From NCBI RefSeq assembly GCF_008042275.1, contig NZ_RDBK01000043.1, forward strand, positions 2,221,944 through 2,285,943: a DNA stretch of 64,000 nucleotides, written 5' to 3'. Positions 40,411-48,803 of the stretch are shown here, piece by piece (position 1 is the stretch's first letter; each line of letters begins with the position of its first letter). A program made the position numbers and the translations under genes. The DNA is from Streptomyces sp. OR43. Lineage in GTDB: Bacteria > Actinomycetota > Actinomycetes > Streptomycetales > Streptomycetaceae. The notes beneath the pieces are model-generated. The model made no database searches. It was not told the origin of the DNA and was given only the letters and a program-made list of their open reading frames with translations.

Positions 40411-40523
40411 GGGGCCGCCTTTCGGTCAGGGGCGGAATACCGGCGCCCGTTCCCGGGAGGCCGAGCGTATGCCCGGTTCGCCTGGCGGAACAGTGTTTCC
40501 CCTGAACCGGCATGCCTTACGCC

Positions 40524-41057
40524 CTACCGCCGTTCCGGATGGAGGTCCAGCCGCCAGTCGTTGGTCAGCAGCGGGTGTCCCGGCGGGTACTCGATCTCGC
40601 ACTCGCCCCTCAGCAGGAACCCCGCCCTGCGGCACACCCCGTTCGACGCGGCGTTGTCCACGGACGGGTAGGCGTGCAGATAACGGTGTCTGCGCGCGGC
40701 GCGCGCCTGCGCGGCCACGGCCGCCGTCGCGGCCGACGCGATGCCCCGGCCCTGGAACTCCGGGAGAACGGCCCACCCCGTCTCGTACACCTCCCGGCCC
40801 TGCCAGGTGCGCTCCCAGAAGCCGATGGTGCCCACGGCGTCGGCCTCTGCGGGCAGCGCGATGCGGTACATCCTGCCGCGGCCCTCCCGGTCCGCACTCA
40901 GGGCCACGTAGCGGCCATGACGCGCGATGAGCTGCTCCGGGGACTCGGGGCCGCCCAGATGGTCCATCAGCTCCGGTGCGTTGGCACGGCGGAGCAGTTC
41001 CAGGTCGCTGTCCGACCAGGGCTCGATCCGTACGGATGGTGCTTCGGCGCGCTCCAT
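40524..41057 (-). CDS. GNAT-family N-acetyltransferase
   Basis: The protein is 177 aa from the ATG at 41055-41057; longer in-frame extensions run into the AraC gene. The acetyl-CoA motif GWAVLPEFQGRGIASAATAAV near 93-113 is clear, with a later NAASNGVCRRAGFLLRG segment. The RimJ-like arrangement suggests a small-molecule or protein acetyltransferase; the substrate is unknown. Confidence 0.88.
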   Translation of the reverse strand: MERAEAPSVRIEPWSDSDLELLRRANAPELMDHLGGPESPEQLIARHGRYVALSADREGRGRMYRIALPAEADAVGTIGFWERTWQGREVYETGWAVLPEFQGRGIASAATAAVAAQARAARRHRYLHAYPSVDNAASNGVCRRAGFLLRGECEIEYPPGHPLLTNDWRLDLHPERR

Positions 41058-41086
41058 CTCTGCACTGTAGGACGGGGCACTGACAT

Positions 41087-41908
41087 TCAGAGGGCACCCA
41101 GCACGGTCGGCGGGACGCCGACCGTCGCGGTGAAGTCCCTGACCAGGTGCGCCTGGTCGCTGTAGCCGAGATCCGCGGCGAGTCCCGCCCAGTCCACCGC
41201 CGGGTCCGACTCGGCGCGTTCCAGCGCCTCGTGGATGCGGTAGCGCAGGATGACCCACTTGGGGCCGACGCCCACGTACGTGGCGAAGAGCCGTTGCAGC
41301 GACCGCACCGACAGTCCCTCGGACCGGGCCAGTTCACCGACGCGGCGGACCGTGCGGTCGGTGCGTACGAGGTCGACCAGGGCCATCGCCCGCTCGGCCT
41401 GCGGATCCGGCCGGGGGCCGAGTGCCAGCAGGTACGCGTCGAGCGCCGCGACCCGTGCGTCCTCCTGCCCGGGGTCCAGTACGGCCGACGGCGGGGCGGG
41501 CGGCGTGAAGACCTCGGCGGCCGGGACCCGGCGGCCCGTCCAGTCGGACACCGGGCGGTCCGGTGCGAACGGCCGGAAGCCGCCCGGCCGGAACTGCACA
41601 CCGCAGACCCGGCCCCGCCCCTCCAGCTTCTGCGTGAAGAGCTCCAGGCCGATGCCCGAGACCTCCGCGAACCCGGCGTCCTCGTCCCCGCAGCCCGCGT
41701 ACCGCTCGAAGACCAGGTTGACGCTGGGGTGCGGGACCAGATGGGAGGCGTACGGCTCGCGCAGATCCCAGTCGATCAGCCAGTAGTGCTCCAGGTACGG
41801 GCGCAGCGCGGGGGCGGGCTCGCGGCGGCGGAAGCGTACGTGGGTGAACAGCTCGGGGGCGGCGACGATGCCCCGGGTGTCGCGTCGGGGACCTCGGGAG
41901 CCGGACAT
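41087..41908 (-). CDS. AraC-family transcriptional regulator
   Basis: The protein is 273 aa from the ATG at 41908. The N-terminal sensory half (LRPYLEHYWLIDWDL, VPHPSVNLVFE, GVQFRPGGFRPF) is the type usual in actinobacterial AraC proteins. The C-terminal double HTH includes VGELARSEGLSVRSLQRLFATYVGVGPKWVILRYRIHEAL and LAADLGYSDQAHLVRDFTATVG. It is divergent from the TIGR03086 gene at 41999, a likely target. Confidence 0.92.
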   Translation of the reverse strand: MSGSRGPRRDTRGIVAAPELFTHVRFRRREPAPALRPYLEHYWLIDWDLREPYASHLVPHPSVNLVFERYAGCGDEDAGFAEVSGIGLELFTQKLEGRGRVCGVQFRPGGFRPFAPDRPVSDWTGRRVPAAEVFTPPAPPSAVLDPGQEDARVAALDAYLLALGPRPDPQAERAMALVDLVRTDRTVRRVGELARSEGLSVRSLQRLFATYVGVGPKWVILRYRIHEALERAESDPAVDWAGLAADLGYSDQAHLVRDFTATVGVPPTVLGAL

Positions 41909-41998
41909 GGTTCCCGATCCTAGGACCCGGCCCGTGTTCGTGTCCCGGCTGTCGCGTTTGTTCAAGACGCCGGACGTCGCCGGACGCAGGGTCGGAGC

Positions 41999-42571
41999 AT
42001 GAAGAAGATCAGTGAATTGCTGGACGCGGCGGCCGGCGGCGCGCTGCCGGTGGTCCGGGGGATCGACGACAGCCGGCTGGCGGACCCCACGCCGTGCGCG
42101 GAGTACGACGTACGGGCCCTGGTCAGCCACCTCTCGCAGGTGATCGGCAACTTCACCGCGCTCGCGGCGAAGCGGGACGCGGAGTTCGGTGAGACCCCGG
42201 ACGCGGTCACCGGGGACTGGCGGGAACGTTTCGGCGAGGAGACGGCCGCGCTGGTCGCGGCGTGGGCGGCGCCGGGCGCGGAGGAGGGGACCACGGGCGC
42301 CATGGGGTTCCCCGCGCGGACGGTCGGACACATGGTGCTCGGTGATCTGACGGTGCACGCGTGGGACCTGGCACGGGCCACCGGCCAGGGGTTCGAACCG
42401 GACGCGGACGTGGTGGACGAGCTCGGCCCCGTCATGGCGGCGATGGCTCCGAAGGCCCGCGAGGCGAAGGTGTTCGGCGAGCCCTTCCCCGTACCGGACG
42501 GGGCTAGCCCCTTTGCGCGGGTGCTGGCGCTGACCGGTCGTGATCCGGGCTGGCAGCCGCCCCGGGCGTGA
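41999..42571 (+). CDS. TIGR03086-family DinB-like (mycothiol-dependent type) metal-binding protein
   Basis: The protein is 190 aa with LADPTPCAEYDVRALVSHLSQVIGN, the first His of the DinB metal site, and VLGDLTVHAWDLARATGQ with the later His and Asp. The family is common in actinobacteria and related to mycothiol-dependent maleylpyruvate isomerase. The function here is unknown. Its 3' end overlaps the convergent small membrane protein gene by 68 bp. Confidence 0.85.
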   Translation: MKKISELLDAAAGGALPVVRGIDDSRLADPTPCAEYDVRALVSHLSQVIGNFTALAAKRDAEFGETPDAVTGDWRERFGEETAALVAAWAAPGAEEGTTGAMGFPARTVGHMVLGDLTVHAWDLARATGQGFEPDADVVDELGPVMAAMAPKAREAKVFGEPFPVPDGASPFARVLALTGRDPGWQPPRA

Positions 42572-42821
42572 CGCCGGTGGCCGGAACGCGCGTGTCCGCC
42601 GCCGTCGGGCCGTCGTAGAGCGTGCCGAGCGTCGCGTAGGCGCCGTCCACGATCTGCTCGGCGTCCACGAGCATCGCGCGCTCGGCGAGCCGGGCGGCCT
42701 GGTGGGTGTACGGGGACGGCGGCGCCGGGTGCCGGCGCCGCCACCAGGTATCGCATGCCGCGTAGATGCCGGAGGCGAAGACCAGCACGGGGATGGACAG
42801 GGCCAGCAGAATGTCGCCCAT
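42504..42821 (-). CDS. Small single-TM protein of unknown function
   Basis: The protein is 105 aa with a good AAGGAGG RBS. One TM helix (ILLALSIPVLVFASGIYAAC, residues 4-23) is followed by a basic WWRRRH stretch and a cytoplasmic part, then a low-complexity Pro/Ala tail. The tail lies in the overlap with the convergent gene, so the true C-terminus may be shorter in relatives. No family is recognised. Confidence 0.6.
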   Translation of the reverse strand: MGDILLALSIPVLVFASGIYAACDTWWRRRHPAPPSPYTHQAARLAERAMLVDAEQIVDGAYATLGTLYDGPTAADTRVPATGVTPGAAASPDHDRSAPAPAQRG

Positions 42822-42991
42822 GGCAGGCCTCCTTCAGTGTCGATGCCTCCTGCATCGGCAGGTTCGGCAGGTCTACTGAAGATCATTCTTCGGCCAATGA
42901 ATGGCCGGATACGGCTGGCTGGCGAACACCCTTCGTGCAGGTCACCGCAGGGGGTGACGCCGGCTGGACCGTGTGTTCGGCGGCGGCCCGC

Positions 42992-43555
42992 TCAGCGGGG
43001 TGCGTGTTCGGCGGGCGTGCGTTCAGTGGGCGTGTGTTCCGTGCGGGACGGGGTGCCCTGGCGGGCGTGCGCGGCTTCGGCGGGGGAGCCGGACGGCGGC
43101 GGGTGCGGCGCCCGGAAGGTGAAGGCCTCGGGTCCTTCGCCCTGCTCGCGGATCAGGGCGATACGGCTCATCGCCTCCGCCATGCCCGGGCGGTGCCCCG
43201 CGGGGACCCACCACAGCGCGACGGAGACGTCGGCGAGGCGCTCGAACCAGTCACGGCGGCGCGCGAGCACCTTGAGGTGGTCACTGCGGTACGTGTAGTT
43301 CCGCAGTGCCTCGACCGATTCCCAGACCGAGCAGTTGATCAGAAGCAGGTCGTCGTCGTGCTCGGGGCGCAGGTTCGTCGCGTCGGCTCCGCTGTCGTCG
43401 ACCATGCGCCAGACGAAACCGGGGGCCTGGTCGGCGACGGCGTTGATCTCCTGGAGCTGGGCGACGAAGCCGGCCAGCTGGGGGCTGTCGAGTGGGGCAA
43501 GCATGCGCCCGACGTTGACTTGGGCAAGGTGGAAGTCGCTCACGGGGGCAAGCAT
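42992..43555 (-). CDS. DUF3291 protein (dimeric alpha-beta barrel-like)
   Basis: This 187-aa protein starts at the ATG at 43555 (AGAAGG upstream); the GTG at 43543 is also possible. Core: DFHLAQVNVGRMLAPLDSPQ, PGFVWRMVDDSG, LLINCSVWESVEALRNYTYRSDHLKVLARRRDWFE, VALWWVPAGHRP. This is the DUF3291 family, related to antibiotic monooxygenase and heme-degrading folds. A 40-residue Pro/Thr-rich tail is non-conserved. It is convergently or independently transcribed from its neighbours. Confidence 0.85.
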   Translation of the reverse strand: MLAPVSDFHLAQVNVGRMLAPLDSPQLAGFVAQLQEINAVADQAPGFVWRMVDDSGADATNLRPEHDDDLLLINCSVWESVEALRNYTYRSDHLKVLARRRDWFERLADVSVALWWVPAGHRPGMAEAMSRIALIREQGEGPEAFTFRAPHPPPSGSPAEAAHARQGTPSRTEHTPTERTPAEHAPR

Positions 43556-43603
43556 GCCCGGGTGAACCTTCTAAAGTCAACGAATGCTGTTTTTAGACTT
43601 CGG

Positions 43604-44320
43604 CTACGGTTCCGTGTGCGGCGTCGGTGCGGCTGCGGCGACTTCCGGTTCGGCGCCCGGCCCCGTCCCCTTCGCGGTTTCGAGCGCGACGCAGCACCCG
43701 TGCGGAAGGGGGTCCATCGCCGCGCTCCAGTCCCGGCCGCCGGGCAGCCCCTTGAGCAGGCCCTCGATTCCTGCCAGGTTCATCCCGCAGACCAGGGCGG
43801 GGAACTGATCGGCCAGCGCATGGAAGGGGCAGTTGTTCAGCCGGAGCGTCCCCTCGTCCCAGAACGGCTCGTAACCGCGCGCCCGCAGGACCTCGACCGG
43901 ATCCGCGTCGCACCCCGGGGCACCGCCCGAGGCCTCCCCGGCAGCCCTGGCCGCCGCCTGCAGTTCCCCGTCGAGCCCGGCCCGCTCCACCACCTCGGCC
44001 AGCAGCCGGCTCGCCGAGTCGTAGGAGCGGGGCGGCACCGACACCGTGCGCTCGCCGTCGGCCCTCCGGTACAGCTTCGAGGGCCGCCCGGACCCCGGGC
44101 CGCTGCGCCCCGAAAGCCGCCGGAAGCACACCTCCAGCAGGCCGGCCTCGACCAGCTTGTCCAGGTGGAACGCGGCCAGCGAACGGGAGATCCCGACCGC
44201 CTCGGCCGCGGCGTCCCGGCCCACCTCGCCCGGCGTCCCCGAGACGTGCCGGTACAGTCCGCGTCGCACCGGGTCCCCCAGTGCGACCAAGGCCTCCAGG
44301 GCGTCATCCTCGCTGCTCAC
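43604..44320 (-). CDS. ArsR-like HTH regulator with Cys-rich C-terminal domain
   Basis: The protein is 238 aa from the GTG at 44320. The winged helix is at 12-70 (LVALGDPVRRGLYRHV, AVGISRSLAAFHLDKLVEAGLL, RPSKLYRR). The C-terminal half carries conserved-looking Cys and His: GCDAD, NNCPFHALAD, LVCGMN and HGCCVA. The x13 spacing between the second and third Cys is close to SufR-like sensors, so an iron-sulfur or metal sensor is plausible. A promoter with TATAACTAAC lies just upstream at 44331-44340. Targets are unknown. Confidence 0.8.
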   Translation of the reverse strand: MSSEDDALEALVALGDPVRRGLYRHVSGTPGEVGRDAAAEAVGISRSLAAFHLDKLVEAGLLEVCFRRLSGRSGPGSGRPSKLYRRADGERTVSVPPRSYDSASRLLAEVVERAGLDGELQAAARAAGEASGGAPGCDADPVEVLRARGYEPFWDEGTLRLNNCPFHALADQFPALVCGMNLAGIEGLLKGLPGGRDWSAAMDPLPHGCCVALETAKGTGPGAEPEVAAAAPTPHTEP

Positions 44321-44402
44321 GGCGCAATTCTATAACTAACGGCGATTGACGAAGGGGTGACTTCGACGGGCCCGCTCACGCGGGTCGCTCCGCAGGCGCG
44401 GG

Positions 44403-44840
44403 TCAGGGCCAGACCAGGCAGTACGCCTGATGCCCCGCGTCGTGGAGGCGGTGGCTGAAGTCCTGCCACTCGTGCAGCAGCTGATAGACGTTGAACGCGT
44501 CGCGCGGGCCGCCGCGGTCCGGGACCGTCGACCAGATGAAGGCCGCGGCACCCACGGACTCCTCGCCGACGCCGCGCAGCGGGTCCACGACCGTCATGGG
44601 GAGCTTGACCACCGCGTAGTCGGGGTGCAGCACAACCAGCTCCAGCGGCGGGACCTTGTGCAGGGGTATGCCCTGTATGCCGGTGAGGACCATCGCGGCG
44701 ACCGTCTCCGGCTTGATCTTGGTGAACATGCCGCCCATGCCCAGCTCGTCGCCGCCGAGCTCCTCGGGCCGCATGGAAATGGGCACACGTGCGGCAGTCG
44801 CGCCGTCCGGGGCCCCGAAATACTTGTAGGTCACCCCCAT
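44403..44840 (-). CDS. Conserved actinobacterial protein of unknown function
   Basis: It is read from the ATG at 44840 (AGGAG upstream), 145 aa. It contains GVTYKYFGAPDGATAARVPISMRPEELGG near the start and FNVYQLLHEWQDFSHRLHDAGHQAYCLVW at the end. No membrane segment or known domain is recognised. It is divergent from hemL. Confidence 0.65.
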   Translation of the reverse strand: MGVTYKYFGAPDGATAARVPISMRPEELGGDELGMGGMFTKIKPETVAAMVLTGIQGIPLHKVPPLELVVLHPDYAVVKLPMTVVDPLRGVGEESVGAAAFIWSTVPDRGGPRDAFNVYQLLHEWQDFSHRLHDAGHQAYCLVWP

Positions 44841-45119
44841 CCCGCCACTGCTCCTGCTTCCGGCTCCGACCTGCGCACCGCCGGCCTGTATGCCCTGCTT
44901 GCGCTCAGCCTCGCGCCGGTGCCGACCCCGCCGGGCAGGCTCGGGCCCCAGGTCGTCGGTGCCTTCGCCCACTTCGCCACCGCGATGCATATCTCATCCA
45001 CCCGACTACTAACTAGGAGACACAGCCCCCGCCGCGCAACCCGATCATCGTGTCAGTGACCTCCCCCGCGAACGTCCGGTGAAACACCCGTCCGCAAGAC
45101 CGTCCGTGGCTCTGACACC

Positions 45120-46436
45120 ATGGCATGTGTGAGCTTTCCTTATAGCGCCCCAGTTTCGCAGACGCTTTTCGACCGCGCGTCCCTCGTGACGCCCGGTGGC
45201 GTGAACTCTCCCGTACGTGCCTTCCGGGCCGTGGGCGGTACGCCCCGCTTCATGGTCTCCGGTACCGGTCCGTACCTCACCGATGCCGACGGTCGTGAGT
45301 ACGTCGACCTCGTGTGCTCGTGGGGGCCGATGATTCTCGGCCATTCCCACCCCGCTGTCATCGCCGCCGTCCAGGAGGCCGTCGCCCGCGGCACCTCCTT
45401 CGGTACGCCCGGCGAGGGCGAGGTCGCGCTCGCCGAGGAGATCGTGGCCCGGGTCGAGCCCGTGGAGCAGGTACGGCTCGTGTCGTCCGGCACCGAGGCG
45501 ACCATGTCCGCGATCCGCCTCGCCCGTGGCTTCACCGGCCGGGCGAAGATCGTGAAGTTCGCCGGTTGCTACCACGGCCACGTCGACGCGCTCCTCGCCG
45601 CCGCCGGGTCCGGGCTTGCGACCTTCGGGCTGCCGGACACGCCGGGGGTCACCGGCGCCCAGGCCGGCGACACGATCGTGCTGCCGTACAACGACCTGGA
45701 GGCCGTGCGGGCCGCCTTCGCCGCGCAGCCCGGAGAGATCGCCTGTGTGATCACCGAGGCGTCGCCGGGCAACATGGGCGTCGTGCCACCGCTGGACGGT
45801 TTCAACGCGGGGCTGAAGGAGATCTGCGCCGCCAATGGTGCGCTGTACATCTCGGACGAGGTCATGACCGGGTTCCGTACGTCGAAGGCCGGCTGGTTCG
45901 GCGTCGACGGGGTGCGGCCCGACCTGATGACGTTCGGCAAGGTCATGGGCGGCGGCTTCCCGGCCGCGGCGTTCGGCGGCCGCGCCGACGTGATGGCGCA
46001 CCTGGCCCCCGTCGGCCCCGTCTACCAGGCGGGCACCCTCTCCGGTAACCCGGTCGCGACCGCCGCCGGTCTCGCCCAGCTGCGCCTGCTGGACGATGCC
46101 GCGTACGCGAAGGTCGACGCGGTCTCCGCGGAGATCCGGGGGCTGGTGAGCCAGGCCCTCGACAAGGAGGGGGTCGCGCACACCGTGCAGGCCGCGAGCA
46201 ACATGTTCTCCGTCTTCTTCACGGACGGTCCGGTCCGCACGTACGACGACGCCAAGCGGCAGGAAGCCTTCCGCTTCACCGCGTTCTTCCACTCGATGCT
46301 GGCGCAGGGTGTCTACCTCCCGCCGTCCGCGTTCGAGTCGTGGTTCGTCTCCACCGCCCATGACAGCCGGGCCGTCGAGCGGATCGCCGCCGCGCTGCCC
46401 GCCGCAGCCCGCGCCGCATCGGAGGCCACCGCATGA
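45120..46436 (+). CDS. hemL: Glutamate-1-semialdehyde 2,1-aminomutase
   Basis: This 438-aa class III PLP enzyme has TPGGVNSPVRAF, VSSGTEATMSAIRLARG (PLP phosphate site), YHGHVDALL, ISDEVMTGFR (Asp), and FGKVMGGGFP with the PLP-binding Lys. It makes 5-aminolevulinate for heme and B12 in the C5 pathway. A GTG at 45129 (MSFPYS) is an alternative start, as no clear RBS decides. It is followed by a histidine phosphatase with a 4-bp overlap and then the cytochrome c genes, a heme-related neighbourhood. Confidence 0.96.
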   Translation: MACVSFPYSAPVSQTLFDRASLVTPGGVNSPVRAFRAVGGTPRFMVSGTGPYLTDADGREYVDLVCSWGPMILGHSHPAVIAAVQEAVARGTSFGTPGEGEVALAEEIVARVEPVEQVRLVSSGTEATMSAIRLARGFTGRAKIVKFAGCYHGHVDALLAAAGSGLATFGLPDTPGVTGAQAGDTIVLPYNDLEAVRAAFAAQPGEIACVITEASPGNMGVVPPLDGFNAGLKEICAANGALYISDEVMTGFRTSKAGWFGVDGVRPDLMTFGKVMGGGFPAAAFGGRADVMAHLAPVGPVYQAGTLSGNPVATAAGLAQLRLLDDAAYAKVDAVSAEIRGLVSQALDKEGVAHTVQAASNMFSVFFTDGPVRTYDDAKRQEAFRFTAFFHSMLAQGVYLPPSAFESWFVSTAHDSRAVERIAAALPAAARAASEATA

Positions 46437-47134
46437 GCGAGACCAGCAGCAACGCCGGACGCAGGGACATCACCGTCGTCCACCTGATGCGCCACGGAGA
46501 GGTGCACAACCCGGAGGGCGTGCTGTACGGGCGCCGCCCCGGCTACCACCTCTCCGAGCTCGGCCGGCAGATGGCCGACCGGGTCGCCGAACACCTGGAC
46601 AAGCGCGACATCACGCATGTCGTCGCCTCCCCGCTGGAGCGGGCCCAGGAGACGGCGACGCCGATCGCCAAGACGCACGGCCTGGACCTCGCCACCGACG
46701 AGCGGCTCATCGAGGCCGCCAACGTCTTCGAGGGCAAGACCTTCGGCGTGGGCGACGGGGCGCTGCGCAAGCCGGACAACTGGAAGCACCTGACGAACCC
46801 GTTCCGGCCGTCGTGGGGTGAGCCGTACATCGAGCAGGTCGTACGGATGATGGGCGCCCTGGACGCGGCGCGTGACGCGGCGCGCGGTCACGAGGCGGTG
46901 TGCGTCAGCCACCAGCTGCCGATCTGGATCGTCCGCAGCTTCGTGGAGCGGCGGCGGCTGTGGCACGACCCGCGCAAGCGCCAGTGCACGCTCGCCTCGC
47001 TGACCAGCTTCACGTACCAGGGCGACAAGATCGTGTCGGTCGGGTACGCGGAGCCGGCCCGGGATCTGGTGCCGGCGCATCTGCTGGCGGGGGCGAAGCC
47101 GGTGAAGGGGGCGTCGAAGGGGTTCGGCGCGTAG
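46433..47134 (+). CDS. Histidine phosphatase family protein
   Basis: The protein is 233 aa, coupled to hemL by an ATGA overlap. The N-terminal HLMRHGEVHNPEG motif carries the catalytic His of the RHG signature. VVASPLERAQETATPIA gives the second Arg, and EAVCVSHQLPIWIVRSFVERR the C-terminal His. It is a small-molecule phosphatase or phosphoglycerate-mutase-like enzyme. Its place between hemL and cytochrome c maturation genes is typical of Streptomyces, but its substrate is not known to me. Confidence 0.92.
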   Translation: MSETSSNAGRRDITVVHLMRHGEVHNPEGVLYGRRPGYHLSELGRQMADRVAEHLDKRDITHVVASPLERAQETATPIAKTHGLDLATDERLIEAANVFEGKTFGVGDGALRKPDNWKHLTNPFRPSWGEPYIEQVVRMMGALDAARDAARGHEAVCVSHQLPIWIVRSFVERRRLWHDPRKRQCTLASLTSFTYQGDKIVSVGYAEPARDLVPAHLLAGAKPVKGASKGFGA

Positions 47135-47473
47135 CCGGCCGTTGGCCGGGGGTCTCTCGGTTCGGGCCCGCCCCGGTTCGGCCGGTGGGCGGGCCCGGGT
47201 GCGACCTGGTGACCGTTTTGTCCTCAAACGCCGGACGGGCTTGATTGGCCCGCTGATCATTTCGTGGGCCGACCGGGCGGAATTCTGCCGTCCGGGGTTT
47301 CGGCCTGCCGTGTTTCGGGCGGTTTCGGAGTCGATCTTGCGTTCGGTCATGGCTGGGGTCTGGTTCCGCAAAGAATTGTGTGCTAATTCGAGGAACCCCC
47401 GTGTTGCTTCACCCATCTAAGCCTTTGCCAGTTTGTATGGACTTGAGGCAAAACGACCGCAGATGGGAACAGC
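47135..47473. promoter_or_regulatory. Intergenic region: terminator and promoter/leader hairpin
   Basis: An 11-bp hairpin (47163-47173 / 47187-47197, 13-nt loop) probably ends the hemL operon. At 47219-47242 there is a tcaaacgccggacgggc element of the kind often seen between Streptomyces genes. An AT-rich nested hairpin (ggttcc 47362-47367 with ggaacc 47392-47397; inner gaatt/aattc) lies about 75 bp before the next start and may be a leader or operator. No gene is seen. Confidence 0.5.
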
Positions 47474-48736
47474 ATGCGCGACATCAGCCGAAGGGGTTTG
47501 CTCGGAGCCGGTCTTGGGGCCGCGGCCGCCATCGGGGTGGCGGGCTGCAGTTCCTCCGGCGGGTCCGATACGGGTGGGGCGGGCCCGGACAAGGGCGCCA
47601 AGGGCGAGAAGGGGGCCGACGGCGCGGTCAAGGGCAACGGGCCCGCGAAGAAGGACGTCCGCGCCATCGGTGACGGTTCCACCGCGGACACCGGGAAGCA
47701 GCCGCACCAGCCGTCCGCCCCCGTGCCGCTCGAACCCGGGCAGAAGCCGCCGCAGTTCGTGATCTTCTCCTGGGACGGCGCCGGCGAGGTCGGCAACGGG
47801 CTGTTCCCGCGTTTCCTGGAACTCGCCAGGGAACACGACGCGAAGATGACCTTCTTCCTCTCGGGGCTGTATCTGCTGCCCGAATCGAAGAAAACCCTCT
47901 ACCGTCCGCCCAACAACCCCATCGGCGCCTCCGACATCGGTTATCTCACCGACGGGCACATCAAGGAGACGCTGAAGGGCGTGCGCGAGGCCTGGCTCGA
48001 CGGCCACGAGATCGGCACGCACTTCAACGGGCATTTCTGCGGCGGCTCCGGATCGGTGGGAAACTGGTCGCCCTCCCAGTGGCAGAGCGAAATCGATCAG
48101 TCGATCTCCTTCGTCACCGAATGGCGCACCAACACCGGCTGGACCGACCTCGATCCGCTGCCTTTCGATTACCGCAAGGAACTGGTCGGCGGCCGTACCC
48201 CCTGTCTGCTCGGACAGGACAATCTGCTGCCCACCGCGAAGAAACTGGGCTGGCGCTACGACGCCAGTTCGCCCGGCGGCACCCAGGTGTGGCCCACCAA
48301 GCGCATGGACGTCTGGGACCTGCCGCTCCAGGGCATCCCGTTCCCCGGGCACAGCTTCGAGGTCCTCTCCATGGACTACAACATCCTGGCCAACCAGTCG
48401 CAGAATTCGACCAAGGGAATGCCGTCCCGGTATCCGGGCTGGCGGAACCAGGCCACCCAGTCGTACCTCAGCGGTTTCCAGCGCGCGTACGAGACGAACC
48501 GTGCGCCGTTCTACATCGGAAACCACTTCGAGGAGTGGAACGGCGGCATCTATATGGATGCGGTCGAGGACGCGCTCAAGCACATCGCGGGGAAGCCGGA
48601 TGTGCGCCTCGTCTCCTTCCGGCAGTTCGTCGACTGGCTCGACGTCCAGGACCCGGCGGTGCTCGCGAAGCTTCGTACGCTGGAGGTCGGTCAGGCCCCC
48701 GAAGGCGGCTGGAACGCGTTCTTTAAACAAGCCTGA
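47474..48736 (+). CDS. Tat-secreted lipoprotein, polysaccharide deacetylase-like fold
   Basis: This 420-aa protein has a twin-arginine-type signal with lipobox (ISRRGLLGAGLG, then GVAGCSSSGG with Cys near 25), a Gly/Lys-rich linker, and a catalytic-like domain from about 90. FVIFSWDGAGEVGN resembles the TFDDG of NodB deacetylases with the second Asp altered. GHEIGTHFNGHFCGG carries the H-x-x-x-H metal site. It probably acts on cell-wall or extracellular polysaccharide, but the changed Asp pattern makes enzymatic activity uncertain. Confidence 0.75.
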   Translation: MRDISRRGLLGAGLGAAAAIGVAGCSSSGGSDTGGAGPDKGAKGEKGADGAVKGNGPAKKDVRAIGDGSTADTGKQPHQPSAPVPLEPGQKPPQFVIFSWDGAGEVGNGLFPRFLELAREHDAKMTFFLSGLYLLPESKKTLYRPPNNPIGASDIGYLTDGHIKETLKGVREAWLDGHEIGTHFNGHFCGGSGSVGNWSPSQWQSEIDQSISFVTEWRTNTGWTDLDPLPFDYRKELVGGRTPCLLGQDNLLPTAKKLGWRYDASSPGGTQVWPTKRMDVWDLPLQGIPFPGHSFEVLSMDYNILANQSQNSTKGMPSRYPGWRNQATQSYLSGFQRAYETNRAPFYIGNHFEEWNGGIYMDAVEDALKHIAGKPDVRLVSFRQFVDWLDVQDPAVLAKLRTLEVGQAPEGGWNAFFKQA

Positions 48737-48803
48737 CAACGGGCTTTACGGGCACCGAGGGGGGTGCCCAAGATCCCCGGAACCGCCATGCGAAACTTTT
48801 CAC

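Larger units (their letters stand above)
39605..40438. repeat. Large inverted repeat 2 (177-bp perfect arms around a 480-bp core)
   Basis: Arm 39605-39781 is the exact reverse complement of 40262-40438. It starts at the very next base after inverted repeat 1 ends. The right arm holds 28 bp upstream and the first 149 bp of the membrane-protein gene at 40410; the left arm is an inverted copy with a start at 39633. The 480-bp core (39782-40261) holds the rest of that gene. Recombination between the arms would flip the core and rebuild the same gene on the other strand. Confidence 0.95.

Noticed and set aside
39568..40671. 367-aa plus-strand frame starting at the mirrored NmrA start
   Set aside because: Only the first 12 codons are genuine (copied); the rest is antisense of the membrane-protein gene and downstream DNA.
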